A stretch of DNA of 64,000 nt from Ditylenchus dipsaci (Eukaryota; Nematoda; Chromadorea; Rhabditida; Anguinidae), in NCBI GenBank assembly GCA_004194705.1, contig SADC01000131.1, positions 1 to 64,000 of the forward strand, written 5' to 3'. Both the position numbers and the translations under genes were made by a program. The notes beneath the pieces are model-generated. The model had not been told where the DNA came from, ran no database searches, and saw only the letters and a program-made list of their open reading frames with translations. Below, one piece after another: positions 31,483 through 42,621 of the stretch. Position 1 is the first letter of the stretch. Each line of letters begins with the position of its first letter.

Positions 31483-33796
31483 TCATGAACTTTTGTGAAC
31501 TGAGTTACTGTTTCATCGGATACTTCTTTGCGTCTTGTCTGGAGTTCAGCAACAATGTTCGAAAGAAGATCGATTGTAATTTTCTTCAGCTCACTAGTCA
31601 AGAGCTTTCCGCTGCTGTATTGCTAAAAAATGTGTTGCTAAGGACTATCGAAAAAGACAAGAGAACTTTTTTTATATCTTCTAATTGCTCATCATCATCC
31701 AGGAAGAAGCGTAGAAAATTGTACGGGATATCCACACCGCAATCGCCTCCTAATTGTTTGTGAAGTTCCATCGTAGCACCACCACTGAATGCGTATTTGT
31801 TTATCTGCAATGCAATCGAAGTTAAAAAACAACAGAAGAAAAACTTTTATGCTGCTCTCTATGACTCACCTTGGTTTTGATTTGATTAGGGCTATCATCA
31901 ATGAAAATGCACGAATTAGGCTCGCTTGCAGACATTTTGGTTTGAAAGCCTTGGAGAGCTGGAAGGAATTTGGAATACATCGTGGCCGGTTCTTCGTATC
32001 CCAGATGTGGAGCAATATCACCAGCCAGTCGAAAGTAGGGATCCTAAACGCAAAGGATAATCAAAACCAGAAGTACCGAATATTTCTACAAAAATAAGAA
32101 ACCTGGTCAATGGCACATGGAATAAGGCACGGTATATTAGCACGAAAATTCAATATTTCTGGAAAACTGGAGCTGAAACATGGAGCCACCTCAAGTGCCG
32201 GAAATGCACATTTGCCAACCGAGTCATTCCTTGAGAATCCGAAAATTGCCTGATTACGTGCGAGCGATATGGACTTCCAGATCTTAAGCACATTTGCATA
32301 AAGGCAGGACTGAATAAATCGTCAAATTTCTCCTACGCCCAAAAATTGGATGGAAAAAGGACCCACCACATGTATTCGGAATCTAAAAAAATAACAACGT
32401 TGGGATTTCTGGTGTTTAACAATGAAAAGGTACTAACTTGTGAAAATAAACGTATTCTTTGGATCAAAGCAACTGAGATTATGTCTTTCACGTTGTCTTT
32501 AGCCATTTTCCTTGCCTCTTCTAGTCGCAAATCGGCATTCCACATGAATTTCTCATCATCTGTCATCTGAGATTAATTTTTCATTTCAATATAATCCATG
32601 ATAAACTCGTACCTGAACAATAAGTGGCACATTGAAGCTTTCCTGGAGGTACTTAACAAACATGAATGGGACTAAATGACCAAGGTGGAGGCTCCCGCTG
32701 AAATGAAGAACATTAACACGAAGTTAATTGAACGTTTCGAAAAAATAACGTATATAAATTACAATACCTGCTTGGACCTCTGCCGGTATATAAAAAAAAC
32801 GGCTTCTTTTTCTCGAACCGATCCAAAATTTTGTCCAAACCCTAAAAATATAAGATTAAAGGGGCATGCCCGTTGCCGTAAAAGCCAAGTGCACCTCCCC
32901 TCCAAAGAGTATTTTTCTCTAAGTGTTCTGTTTTGGGTTCCTTGATTTTTTAAAGTTTTTTGCAATGTGTAGCGAGCTAACTTAGGTTAGGCTAAGATGA
33001 AAAAAGTCCGCTCAGAGAAAAATACTCTTTGCAGGGGGGAGGAGGTGTGCGCTTGGGTATTGCTGCCCGTTGCGATGGAAATATTTTGAAAGGAGGGTAC
33101 CAGTGAAATTTAAACGAGAATTAAAATGTCGCATTTTTGTAAGAGTCGAAGAAAAATTATGCACCCAACCGGAACCGAACACACGACTGATTCACACAGT
33201 ACGCCGCGCTTTCCTATTAAGCTACTGATGCTATTAAACAAAAAGGTGTTTTTGAGCACTTATTACCTCGTTAGCACTTAGAAAAACTAATTTTAAAATA
33301 ATTCTTTTAAGAATTGACCTGGTACCCGCCTTTCCAAATATTCCATCGGCAACGGGTATGCCCCTTTAAAATGTCAACTATGTCTGAAGCAAAACCTGTG
33401 TGCATAGAAAAGACTCTGCGTAACATAGGATGTGCCTTTCTGCCTGTTATTCTTTCGATTTTTGCAACAAATTCACGGTTCACGGCTTTCAAGTCGAAAT
33501 TCACTGAAAGTTTACGATAAACGCATCGGTGACAATTAGTAAAAAGAGATCGAAACAATACCCATAAATTTATTGTAGTCAACTCCACCGGCATTTTTGC
33601 TTCTTACATTCCACGGCGTTACTACATCTGCTTCTATTTCTTGTTCATTATTTGCTTCTTGATCAGGAGCGGATGAAAACTCTGCGAAAGATAAAATACA
33701 AATATGGTTTTTTAAATTAAAAAAAGATACCAGATGTATTGGAAAACGAGCAAGAGATTCGAAACCTGGATTGAGGAAAGCACATTTATTGGCCAT
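31483..33796 (-). CDS. wars-1: Cytosolic tryptophanyl-tRNA synthetase
   Basis: Eleven exons: 33766-33796, 33562-33681, 33396-33503, 32768-32841, 32613-32697, 32438-32566, 32363-32382 (20 nt), 32103-32309, 31870-32043, 31667-31804 and 31483-31622. Class I signatures are present: [17 protein letters not shown] (HIGH motif HLGH) and [12 protein letters not shown] (KMSAS, the KMSKS equivalent). [21 protein letters not shown] and [11 protein letters not shown] match WARS closely. It charges tRNA-Trp. The start [10 protein letters not shown] gives about 400 residues without a WHEP domain, as in short cytosolic forms. Frame breaks: a T lost near 32467, one unresolved base at the 33396/32841 junction, and probably an A lost near 31491 just before the stop. 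An AATAAA lies at 31440. The intron at 32842-33395 holds a TTAA-flanked MITE. Confidence 0.93.
32860..33365. mobile_element. TTAA-flanked MITE (piggyBac-like target)
   Basis: AGGGGCATGCCCGTTGCCG at the left and CGGCAACGGGTATGCCCCT at the right are flanked by TTAA on both sides (32856-32859 and 33366-33369). It lies in a WARS intron. On its minus strand (33155-33245) it encloses a tRNA-like unit with an A-box-like TAGCTTAATAGGAAAGC and a B-box-like GTTCGGTTCC. Confidence 0.82.
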
Positions 33797-33903
33797 AAGA
33801 TTTCTGCTCAGTTCCCTTCTTGTAGAACCACCGAAGAACTTGATTGGAAAACCCAGATTATGCATTGGCCTAAAAGTTTTCCTGTAAAAGAGATGAATGA
33901 AAG

Positions 33904-34584
33904 TAGAGCTGGAAACGGGACGGGATCCCGACGGGATCCCGATCCGCCCGATCGATTTTCGGGCAAAAATCCCAAATCCCGCCGATCATTTTCAAAAATC
34001 CCGATCCCGAAATTTGTCGAATCCCGACGGAAATTTATCAAATAAAAAAACATACATTTGACGCATTTTATTGCAAAATTGATTCTTTTGCTCTCTCTCT
34101 CTCTCTCTTAGATATAAATTTACTTCATTGTTATAGCTATGAGCGTTATCTGGAGTATCGGATAATCAAATACTCTATCCAAACTTAGCCAAGCTTGCAC
34201 GTGTATTCCTCTAGGCTCCAGCAACAAGTCAGCCAATGAGCAAGTGTTTTCGGTTGCCGGCGATGTCTATGACTACAGAAGAAGCAGCTTGAAACCAGAG
34301 AAAGCCGAAATGTTAATTTTTTCAAGCGAATCTTTGCCTTTGACAAATTATTGTTATTGAATTATGTCGATTATGTTAAGCGTAGCCATATAAAGTGTTT
34401 ACTGCAGGTGTATTCGTAATCATAGAGCATTGCTTGAGGGTAATTTCTTGTAAAAACAAAGAGTGGTAAAATCCCGAAATTTGAACGGGATCCCGAAATT
34501 TTTTAGCGATAATCCCGATCCCGAAATTTTTTGGCTGAAAATCCCGCTCCCGAAATCCCGCCCGAACGCTAGATTCCAGCTCTA
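33904..34584. mobile_element. Deleted hAT transposon, TSD AATGAAAG
   Basis: TAGAGCTGGAAACGGGACGG at the left and GATTCCAGCTCTA at the right are flanked by identical AATGAAAG (33896-33903 and 34585-34592). Both arms are rich in GGGATCCCGA words. The interior keeps the 3' end of a hAT transposase (34187-34360). It lies just upstream of the WARS start. Confidence 0.93.
34187..34360 (+). pseudogene. hAT transposase C-terminal dimerisation fragment
   Basis: From 34217 the frame reads [20 protein letters not shown] then [15 protein letters not shown] and ends at TGA (34358). This is the conserved C-terminal hAT motif (SS..SE..FS.AG......R..L.P......F). Just upstream LAKLA appears in another frame, so at least one frame break is present. 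The catalytic and DNA-binding parts are missing, so the element cannot move itself. It identifies the superfamily of the 8-bp-TSD elements here. Confidence 0.88.
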
Positions 34585-36540
34585 AATGAAAGCAGAATCA
34601 AAAATTGGAGATTTTTTTATTAATGTGGTGCGTACCGTAAAAAGGGCAAACCTTTTTCTTGCCGTAAAAATACTTTTTTTGCCGCAGATTTACTTTTTTT
34701 GCCGCAAAAAGACTTTTTTCTGCCATAAAAAATTTTGGGTAAAACGGAATTTTGCAGCTAATTCTCGTAATTTTGCAGTTAATTTTTTTTGCAGCTAATT
34801 CTCGTAATTTTTGCAGCAAATCCTTGTAATCTTGCAGCAAATATGAGTGAATTTTGCGGGAATTCGAATTTCCTAGTCAAAAGATGACTTGGATCGCTCA
34901 GAATCCCAGCCCGGAGTGGTCAGAAGCCCTGAAAGTTGGTTTTTTGGGGGTTTACTAAAGGGGGGTAAACTTTTTGCGAAATTCGATTGGGCGGATCAGA
35001 ATTCCGGTCCGATCGGCTTAATCGCTCAGAATTCAGGTTTATGACGGTTTGGAGTGGTTCAAGTCGGAATTCTGAGCGATTAAGCCGATCGGACCGGAAT
35101 TCTGATCCGCCATCGAATTTTCGCAAAAAGTTTACCCCCCCCCCTTTAGTAAACCCCAAAAAACAACTTTCAGGGCTTCTGACCACTCCGGGCTGGGATT
35201 CTGAGCGATCCAAGTCATCTTTTGACTAGGAAATTCGAATTCCCGCAAAATTCACTCATATTTGCTGCAAGATTACAAGGATTTGCTGCAAAATTACGAG
35301 AATTAGCTGCAAAATTACGAGAATTAGCTGCAAAATTCCGTTTTACCCAAAAAATTTGCCGTAGAAATACTTTTTTTTGCCGTAAAAAAGACTTTTTTTG
35401 CCACAGAAATACTTTTTTGGCCGCTAATTTACTTTTTCTTGCCGCTGATTTACTTTTTACTGCAGCAAATGTAAGTTCGCCAATTTACTTTTTTTGCCGT
35501 GAAAATACTTTTTTTGCCGCAACTTTTGCCGCAATTTTTCCTTCATTTTGCTGCAAATTACTTTTTCTTGCCGCAAAATTCTTTTTATTGTCGCTAATTT
35601 ACTTTTTTCTGCCGCAAAATTTTTTTCGCCAATTTACTTTTTCTGCGTAAATTCGCTTTTTTTCTGCCGCAACTTTTTTGAATTTCTTCGCCGCTAATTC
35701 ACTTGTTTGCCGCTTTTCTGCCTGTTATCTATGTTTTTGACGCTTTTTCAGCGTTTATTATAAACACTGTTTATTCTCAACAGATAGCCTTTCAAACACA
35801 GAAATAATTCTGCTTACATTTATATTTTACCCTTGTAGTTGAAGTACCCAAGAAAACTCTTGTTAAGGTGTCCTAGTAGTTGTACTTAAGATTTAAATTG
35901 TGTAATGGTATCGAGGTGTCTTATGGCTTTTCACGTTGTTCGAGTTCGAGCTCGGGTAAGAGGTGTTCGTTTACTCAAAAACCCGAACTCGAACTCTTAC
36001 TCGAACAAAGAGAACAAGCCGTTACCTAGTTTGTACGGGTACCAACAAAGTGTTACCGTGTATATTCTATCAATTTCTTATAGGTGGACAAATTTCGTTC
36101 GTAAATCGATGTTTTTCATGCTAACGCATTAAAATGGCACGATTTGGACAGGGTACATGATTTTTCATTACTTCTGCTTGAATCCTAAATATTTCAATTC
36201 TAGAGGTAGTACTTTTTCATAGTGATACCTGGTGGTTTCTTATCCACTTTAATGCCTACTGTTCTTTAAAAAATATTTTTCGAAAAATATCTGAGAAACC
36301 GCAGCTTTTAATTTTCAAATGAAGTACGTTTGAAATTAGTGCCCAAATGAGACTTGCCTAAATTTAGTCTGCCCAAAGAAGGGTGCCCAAATGAGCAGTA
36401 ACCGTGCATCCACCTAAATCCGCTATTTTTTAACATTTATGATATGTTAAATACTTCATATGTTATAATGTTGTAATATTTTCATGCATTTAGTCTGGAT
36501 TGAGGTTGTTAAATTGAACTAGATTTTTCCTTCTAAAACT

Positions 36541-36975
36541 TAAAGGGGCATGCCCGTGCGTTTCAAAAAGTTAAGGCGGGGACCAGCAAACTTTTTGGAT
36601 CGTTCTAATTTACACTCATTTGCGTCAAAACTAATATTTATGACCTTATACTAGTTTTAAAAACTAGGCAGAAAACTTAAAATCTGGATAAGAACGCATG
36701 TAAAACTTGATAGAGAAAGAAAAAAGTGCTGGTCCCGCCTTTTCTCCGTGTCGGGCACATGCCCAGCTAATAAGAGGTGGTGCCTGGAATTCAAAAAATT
36801 TTTAATTATTGAACTTCTGTATGGATTTTCAACTTGGTCTCTAACAAAACAAGGCTAGAATTTAATTTGGTGGGTTTTGTTTAAAAACCAAGTTGAAAAT
36901 CCGTAAGAAGTTCAATGATGGGGAAATTTTTTGAATTCCGGCACCACCTCTTATTGCCGTGGGTATGCCCTTAAG
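36541..36975. repeat. Two adjoining GGGCATGCCC-type palindromes
   Basis: 36541-36770 begins TTAAAGGGGCATGCCCGTGC, with GGCGGGGACCAGC inverted at 36733. 36757-36975 has AATAAGAGGTGGTGCC inverted as GGCACCACCTCTTATT, enclosing a hairpin with CAACTTGG. The second type recurs at 56945-57225. Confidence 0.7.
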
Positions 36976-37278
36976 CAAAGACTACCCAGATATATTTCCC
37001 AGACTCCAGAAAAATAATTTTTGAAAGGTCAGATTTGGAGGGAGGGGTATTCGCTACCAGCACCGCTTTAACTTATTTTATTGATGTTTGAAAGGACGGT
37101 ACAAATTTCTAAACTTAGAGCTGCACAAAAAACTTGCTGGAAATGTTTTTATATAAATGATTTTAGAAATGTGAGCAGCTTGGAAGGCTTGCTCTGGTAA
37201 GGAACGGTTCAAGAAGTCTCCTGTTTGCGTAGCATCATTTCTCGGCTAAAGTTCTAGCTGCATCGGGGCTGTGCAAGA

Positions 37279-38155
37279 GTTATGCGTAATCTGTGCGCCG
37301 TAATCTGTGCGCCGGTAATGTGTGCGCCAGTAAAGTGTGCGCCAGTAATCTGTGCGCCGTAATCTGTGCGCCGGTAATGTGTGCGCCAGAATGTGTATGA
37401 TAACGATAGCTACCTAAGATGGTATCCTGAATACGTGTAAATACGTTCCTACAGGTATGCACATCCAGATAGATGTTATCGATAATACTTTGGGAAAATA
37501 CCTTGGCGTTTGTATAATATCTTCTCAACACATATAGCACAACCCCAGGTGGTCTATGTCCAATAGTGTTAATCTATATTCATAGCTAAGATCGACTTTG
37601 AATGACCCGAAACCTTTTTTAATGGCCCGATCTAAAGGCTTGTCAGATCCACCTAAATGCTTTTAATCACTTTCAGTGGTCTTCGTGTTATTGTGTTGGG
37701 CAAGGGGTTGATCGCTTGTGCCCAAGACCAGCACACTCCCGTTGCAAGGGATAAGCGAACATGTGTGGTTATGTTGGATTTTGAATGTGGATACTGTTTA
37801 GGAAGGTGCCCAGCTGGTTTTCCTAGCTACCTGAGACTTCTTAGTTCTCTAACAACTATTTGAGCAAGAAAAAAGGTTTGCCACACCGGATTCGAACCTG
37901 TAACATTAAAAAAAAAAGAAGATCACTTTACCAGAGGATTAATTTAAGGGTGAAACAGAAACAGTTATTCGAATGATCGAATCGTATTCAGGATACATTC
38001 TGGGTAGGCATCATTATCATACCTATTCTGGCGCACACATTACGGCGCACAGATTACGGGCGCACAGATTAACGGCGCACAGATTACTGGCGCACAACTT
38101 TACTGGCGCACAGATTACTGGCGCCACATTACCGGCGCACAGATTACGCATAACC
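37279..38155. mobile_element. hAT-type element with GTAATCTGTGCGCC words, TSD GTGCAAGA
   Basis: Starts GTTATGCGTAATCTGTGCGC and ends GCGCACAGATTACGCATAACC, flanked by identical GTGCAAGA (37271-37278 and 38156-38163). The terminal arms are five to seven copies of the 14-bp word. ATTATCATACC and GGATAC blocks are inverted further in. The centre has a B-box-like sequence (minus strand, about 37890). No transposase. Confidence 0.85.
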
Positions 38156-38708
38156 GTGCAAGAACAATCGAAGATAAGCAGATATTATTAGATTAAGATA
38201 TCAAAGCAGCGAGTACAAAAATGGGTGATTTTTGATAAAAAGCAGGTTTGAAATCTTAAGTAGGTATTAGCTTCAATATTGTGTAACCGTTGACAGTCTA
38301 CTTGGGCCTCTAAGAGACTGATACAAACTCGTAAATAAATATTAAAAAACATAAAGCATGCCCAGAGAGATTCTTACAAGCAACTTTTAAATGGGGTTGA
38401 ATTTTAAATTATACGGACGATAGATGTAACCTCTTTTTGAAAAAGAGGTATGATAAATGAAGATATCCTGGTATCAATTAAAACGTTCTGGAGGATTTAG
38501 TTAGGTTGACCGCACAACAAACTGTGTTTCTTTGAACATCCATGCTCACCCGAAAAGCCTTCATTAATAAATACAGCGTCATTGACTTCAAAAAACAAAT
38601 TCATTATTAAATAAAGTTGCGGCGAAAAAGCGAATTTACGGCAGAAAAAAGTAAATTTGCGGGCAAAAAAAGTCTTTTTACGGCAAGAAAAGGTTTTGCC
38701 GTAAAAAG

Positions 38709-40690
38709 GCCAAATAACCCCCCCCCCCTCGCATCCAACGAGTTTATTCTCTAAACGTACTTTTTCGAGTTCCCTTGATTTTTTCTAAGTTTTTTTCGTG
38801 TATTGACTATGTAACTGCGTCCAAATTTGGACGCAGTTAAGATAACGTAAATGCCAAGTTTATACGCGCCAATTCAAATTCACTAACTATATTTTGTATT
38901 TCTTTGTTATGAACACTTCATAGAGTCAGCTAAGATAAGTGGGCGGCAGTAATTCTCCGCGGCAAATTCGACCGCTGGTATATTCCCTCCGATAAATACC
39001 CGCAGTGAATTCGAATTCCCCCTCCAAATTTTAAAGTTGCAGTTCGAACCCTGGCGGTAGCAGACACTATTTTTTCTTAATACTAGTCAAAATACTAGTC
39101 AAAAACCCGTTTTTAAGACAATTTAGTTTGAGGGTGGGAAAGCTTCGGGTTTTAGGAAAGCTTCATTTTCAGGGTGGGTAGGAAACCTCCTGATACCTCC
39201 TTAAGTGGGTATCCATCTCCAAATCCAAATTTTGCATTTAGCTGAAAATTTATCAAAACTAATTGTACCTTGTTTAGAACCGCGCCCTGAACACGGTTTG
39301 ATAATGCAAAACAGCGATTTGACAGTTCTGGAGTAATACACCATAGGGTGTCCAAGTGCTGCTAAGATATTTTGTACTAGCTATGGGTATTCAGGTGAAA
39401 GTGCCTCGGTAGTAGTATTCAATGCTTAAGTGGTTAAAGTGAAACACCTTAAGAATGTATCCACCTCAAGAATGTGTATAAGTATCATAGAAGTGTCTAG
39501 GTATCGGTACTCGAATATAAGTGCCTAGGTAGTATTACCCAGGTAGTGGTACTCAAATTTTCAAAATTTTCACTTCTTCAGGTTCCAAAACCTATTTTCT
39601 GGACTTGCGTGGGGATGCTGGAGATGGTTTGATAATGGTAAAATGCCGTTTTGTGAGTATTATTTTTGACTTTTAGTAAATTGAGTTTTGGTAAATCAAT
39701 TATTCCCAATGGCAAAAATATATTATCATTTTACTATTACAAAACCATGTAAAAACATGCTGAAGATGTTTTGATGCAGGTAAAAATGAGGTTCGTATGG
39801 TATAGTTTGAGTATTAGATAATAATTGATTTTACCAAAAACGATTTTACCAAAACTCAAATAATACCTTAAAAACGGCATTTTGCTAAAAACCATTTCAG
39901 CATAAGTTAGTCATTTTGGAGACGAAAAGTAGAAAAATTCAATTTTTCTCGATCAACCAAGTAACGACATACTGTGATTTGAGTGACTTATAAAAACTCG
40001 CAAAATAACTATAAATCGGTATTTTAACTATCAAATATCTAAAACACAAATGGACGACTACTTAGTTGGGATATACTGTAGCGTACATGGCAGCAAAAAA
40101 ACTCTCAAACTACTTTTCGTACAATAAGAAATAAGTATATGGACTCGAAATTTATCTATGACTTGACTTCCTCTCACTTTCACTTGCAGTGTGTGTCCAA
40201 GTCAGAGTGAGAGTGAAAGCGACTGAGAGCGAGAGTGAATGGCAACTTTTAAAAGACTTGAAACTGAATAGACTGGGAGGCAGACTGAGAGGCAGACTGA
40301 AGGGCAATTTTTCTAATTATTTCTTATTTATTTATCTGCACCCCGAATCGAACCAGCGACTCTCTTTCTAAGTACATAAGGCACTACACCCACCCTCTCC
40401 TTATTAGGATCGTCCAGAAGTCACGTCGGAGTAGCCAAAGGCAGAAATAACTGGTTTTTGGGGGTTGACTGAAGGGGGGGGGAAACTTTTGCATCTCTGA
40501 GTGCATCAGAATTCCAGTCCGATGGGCTCAATCAGAATAATTCATCCCTGAAAATCACCAAAAATCTGGAATTTGGGCGATTGACCCTTTTGGCCGAGTT
40601 TTCTCAACTCTATTTTTTAAGTGAAGTCAGTCGCTTAATTAACGTCAGTTATCACACAACATTTAGTAGCAAAACTCATAATTTGGAAAA
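38709..40690. other. Repeat-derived stretch without gene
   Basis: I see a B-box-like TTCGAACCCTGG near 39050, the dispersed GGTTCCAAAACCTA/ATGGTTTGATAATGG family at 39580-39920, a GAGAGTGAAAGC microsatellite near 40180-40290 and a minus-strand tRNA-like SINE at about 40322-40420 (B box GGTTCGATTCGGGG). No coding exon was recognised. Confidence 0.4.
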
Positions 40691-41637
40691 TACAGTCGAC
40701 TCTCGATATAAGGACACTCAGGGGACCGCAAAGTTCGTTCCGCCTTGGGTCACTAAGCCGATTTCGAAAACTTTTAACGGTTTTGTTTTGACAGTTTGGT
40801 ATAAATGCAAGGATCCGATTTTGCCGATCGTTTTTCAGAAATTCTGATTTTTTCCTATAAAAACAGAAAAAACTCGATTTAACACAGGCTTTTTTCAAAA
40901 TCCCTGTCCTTATATCGAGTTTTTGCTTTTTTAGAAGAAAAAAATCTGGATTTCTGAAAAACGATCGGCAAAATCGGAATCTTGCGATATTCGGAACCAG
41001 ACTGACAAAACAAAACCGGTGAAAATTTTCGAAAATCGGGCTAAAAAAAGTGTCGGACCCGAGGCGCACGGCCCCTCAAATGCATCTAGTGCATTAGCGA
41101 AATTTGGCGCAAATCAAAAATTTTAAAAACCGCTGTTTTTTAGTTTTAATTTTTCCAGCACTTCTGTTTTACTTTTTTCGCTGTACCTCATAAGTTTATT
41201 GTCAAAAAACACCACAACATTCAGCGCTTGAACAAGCCATCACTGAATAACATCAAAATTTCGACATAAATTGATTTCTGTGAAAATTTCAAAGAAATTT
41301 TTTTTCATCTAGTTGACTCGATTGAGATTCTAGCACTATTTTATGTCGAGTTTTCCTGAAAGCAACTGGAGGCTCGATAGAGGAGTAATTTGCTGCATTT
41401 GGTACCAAGAGCGTATACAAAAATGCAATTTTAGGTGTTTTATGCAAAAGTTAAAAAAATATTTTTACTCGGAAAAATGCCGTTGTTTCACTCTTTTGTC
41501 TGAGATTTCTGAAAAATGGCTTTAAGATTTTTTATAGTTCTGTGTCCTTTACTTGTTGCGCTACTTTTTAATGCATGAACGCTAGAAAAAATGCGAATTT
41601 TTGAGTTTTTTATGCGAGACAAAGATTTATGTTTCAG

Positions 41638-41950
41638 GTCTAGCAATGGTCAATACCCGAAAAATGCAAAAAGATGCTGAAGAGCAGCCGATATTCGGGA
41701 AATTTCAAGCTCTGGCATGCAAGCGATGGTCTAAAAAGTCAAACATGAAGCAAATTGAAGTAAAGAAGAGAAAAGCAGCAAGTGCAAAAGCAAGAGAAGT
41801 GTGGGAACTTCGTCATCGTAAGCTGTTTTCATATGGCTGTACCTGATATTTTGAAAGAGCTTTCGTTTTAGTGAAGCAAGCTGATAAGCACAGCTGGAGG
41901 CTAAATTAAGAGAAGAACTTTCAGCCAAGAGGCGGATGCAGTCGCAGTAA
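41638..41950 (+). pseudogene. Unknown basic helical protein fragment in the Pack element
   Basis: Exon 41638-41817 follows a TTTATGTTTCAG acceptor and reads MVNTRKMQKDAEEQPIFGKF, then KKRKAASAKAREVWELRH. It splices to 41872-41950, which (with one base restored) reads KQADKH then LEAKLREELSAKRRMQSQ and stops. About 83 residues, strongly basic and helical. I do not recognise it. It could be a complete small gene or a fragment like its neighbours. Confidence 0.45.
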
Positions 41951-42069
41951 GATGGAACAGGTTAAGATCCAGAAAAGAAAAGCAGCGATATTCGGGTAGT
42001 CTCATTTACTGATCATTAAGGCTGATTTTATTTCTACCGAAGAGAAGGAACAGCAGTTTACCCTCTCAG

Positions 42070-42345
42070 TTTAGATGCATCGAAGAGACCGTGACTGGCT
42101 CAGCATTTACCACGAAATGCCCTACTTCAATCCTACGAATGCTAGTCCTTGGCTGCTGAGACTTGAGTTGGATCGCAAGCGAATGACGGACAAGAAGTTG
42201 AGCATGCATTTGGCTCTGCTGTGTGATGTGATGACTACGAAAGGTAAATTTTTGTTAGATTGTGTGTATCTTTGTAATAATCCACTTCCTTTATCTAGGA
42301 GATTTGATGACAATCACTCGACAAGGGATCAACAGGCAAGAGTAG
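42070..42345 (+). pseudogene. RNA polymerase II largest subunit (RPB1) fragments
   Basis: Exon 42070-42243 reads [20 protein letters not shown] and [18 protein letters not shown], then jumps directly to [13 protein letters not shown]. Exon 42299-42345 continues [14 protein letters not shown] and stops. Both blocks are highly conserved in eukaryotic RPB1, but there they are separated by roughly 200 residues, which are absent here without an intron. The second block is interrupted by an intron with proper GT/AG, so the copy came from genomic DNA rather than mRNA. It cannot make a functional polymerase subunit. Confidence 0.9.
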
Positions 42346-42436
42346 GCGCTTGGTCAATTAACTAAAGTCGGAACGACTGCTTAGATCTGGTGGGTATTTT
42401 TGCAAGTGTAGTGTAGTAGCTTAATCTCTTTCTCAG

Positions 42437-42621
42437 GTTAACGATCTGTTCGACCGCTTGCTGGATGAATCCGCCCACCTGGTCAAGTATGGCGAGACTC
42501 GTACGCTTTCTTCTCGCGAAATCCAGACCTCCGTTCATCTCGTCATGCTGGAGAGCTGGCCAAGCACGCTATCCTGGATGGAACCAAAACTATGTCCAAG
42601 TATAGTGATTCGTTAACTTGA
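42437..42621 (+). pseudogene. Histone H2B C-terminal fragment
   Basis: After a TCTTTCTCAG acceptor the exon reads VNDLFDRLLDESAHLVKY, then TLSSREIQTSVHLVM, then (one G restored in a G run) GELAKHAILDGTKTMSKYS to TGA. These are helices alpha-2, alpha-3 and alpha-C of H2B (family form FVNDIFERI...[31 protein letters not shown]). The N-terminal tail and helix alpha-1 are missing. The sequence departs from H2B at many positions, as expected for a released or divergent copy. It lies downstream of the RPB1 fragment in the same element. Confidence 0.85.

Larger units (their letters stand above)
34636..38708. mobile_element. Large fold-back element with TTTTTTGCCG words
   Basis: Inverted arms share CCTTTTTCTTGCCGTAAAAA (left, 34650) and its complement (right, 38690). 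CTTTTTTTGCCGC words fill 34650-34850, 35230-35740 and 38620-38705. Inside are a hairpin at 34885-35225 (GGTCAGAAGCCCTGAAAG with GGGGTTTACTAAAGGGGGG), a TCGAGTTCGAGCTCG hairpin near 35935-36010, GGGCATGCCC-type repeats at 36541-36975 and a hAT-type element at 37279. No gene was seen. The exact ends are uncertain. Confidence 0.5.

Noticed and set aside
34080..34110. CTCTCT microsatellite as a regulatory GAGA element
   Set aside because: It is a short simple repeat inside a deleted hAT element, and no gene uses it in an obvious way.
37280..38150. Regularly spaced short repeats resembling a CRISPR array
   Set aside because: The GTAATCTGTGCGCC words are contiguous, without unique spacers, and are inverted at the other end of a TSD-flanked element in a eukaryotic genome.
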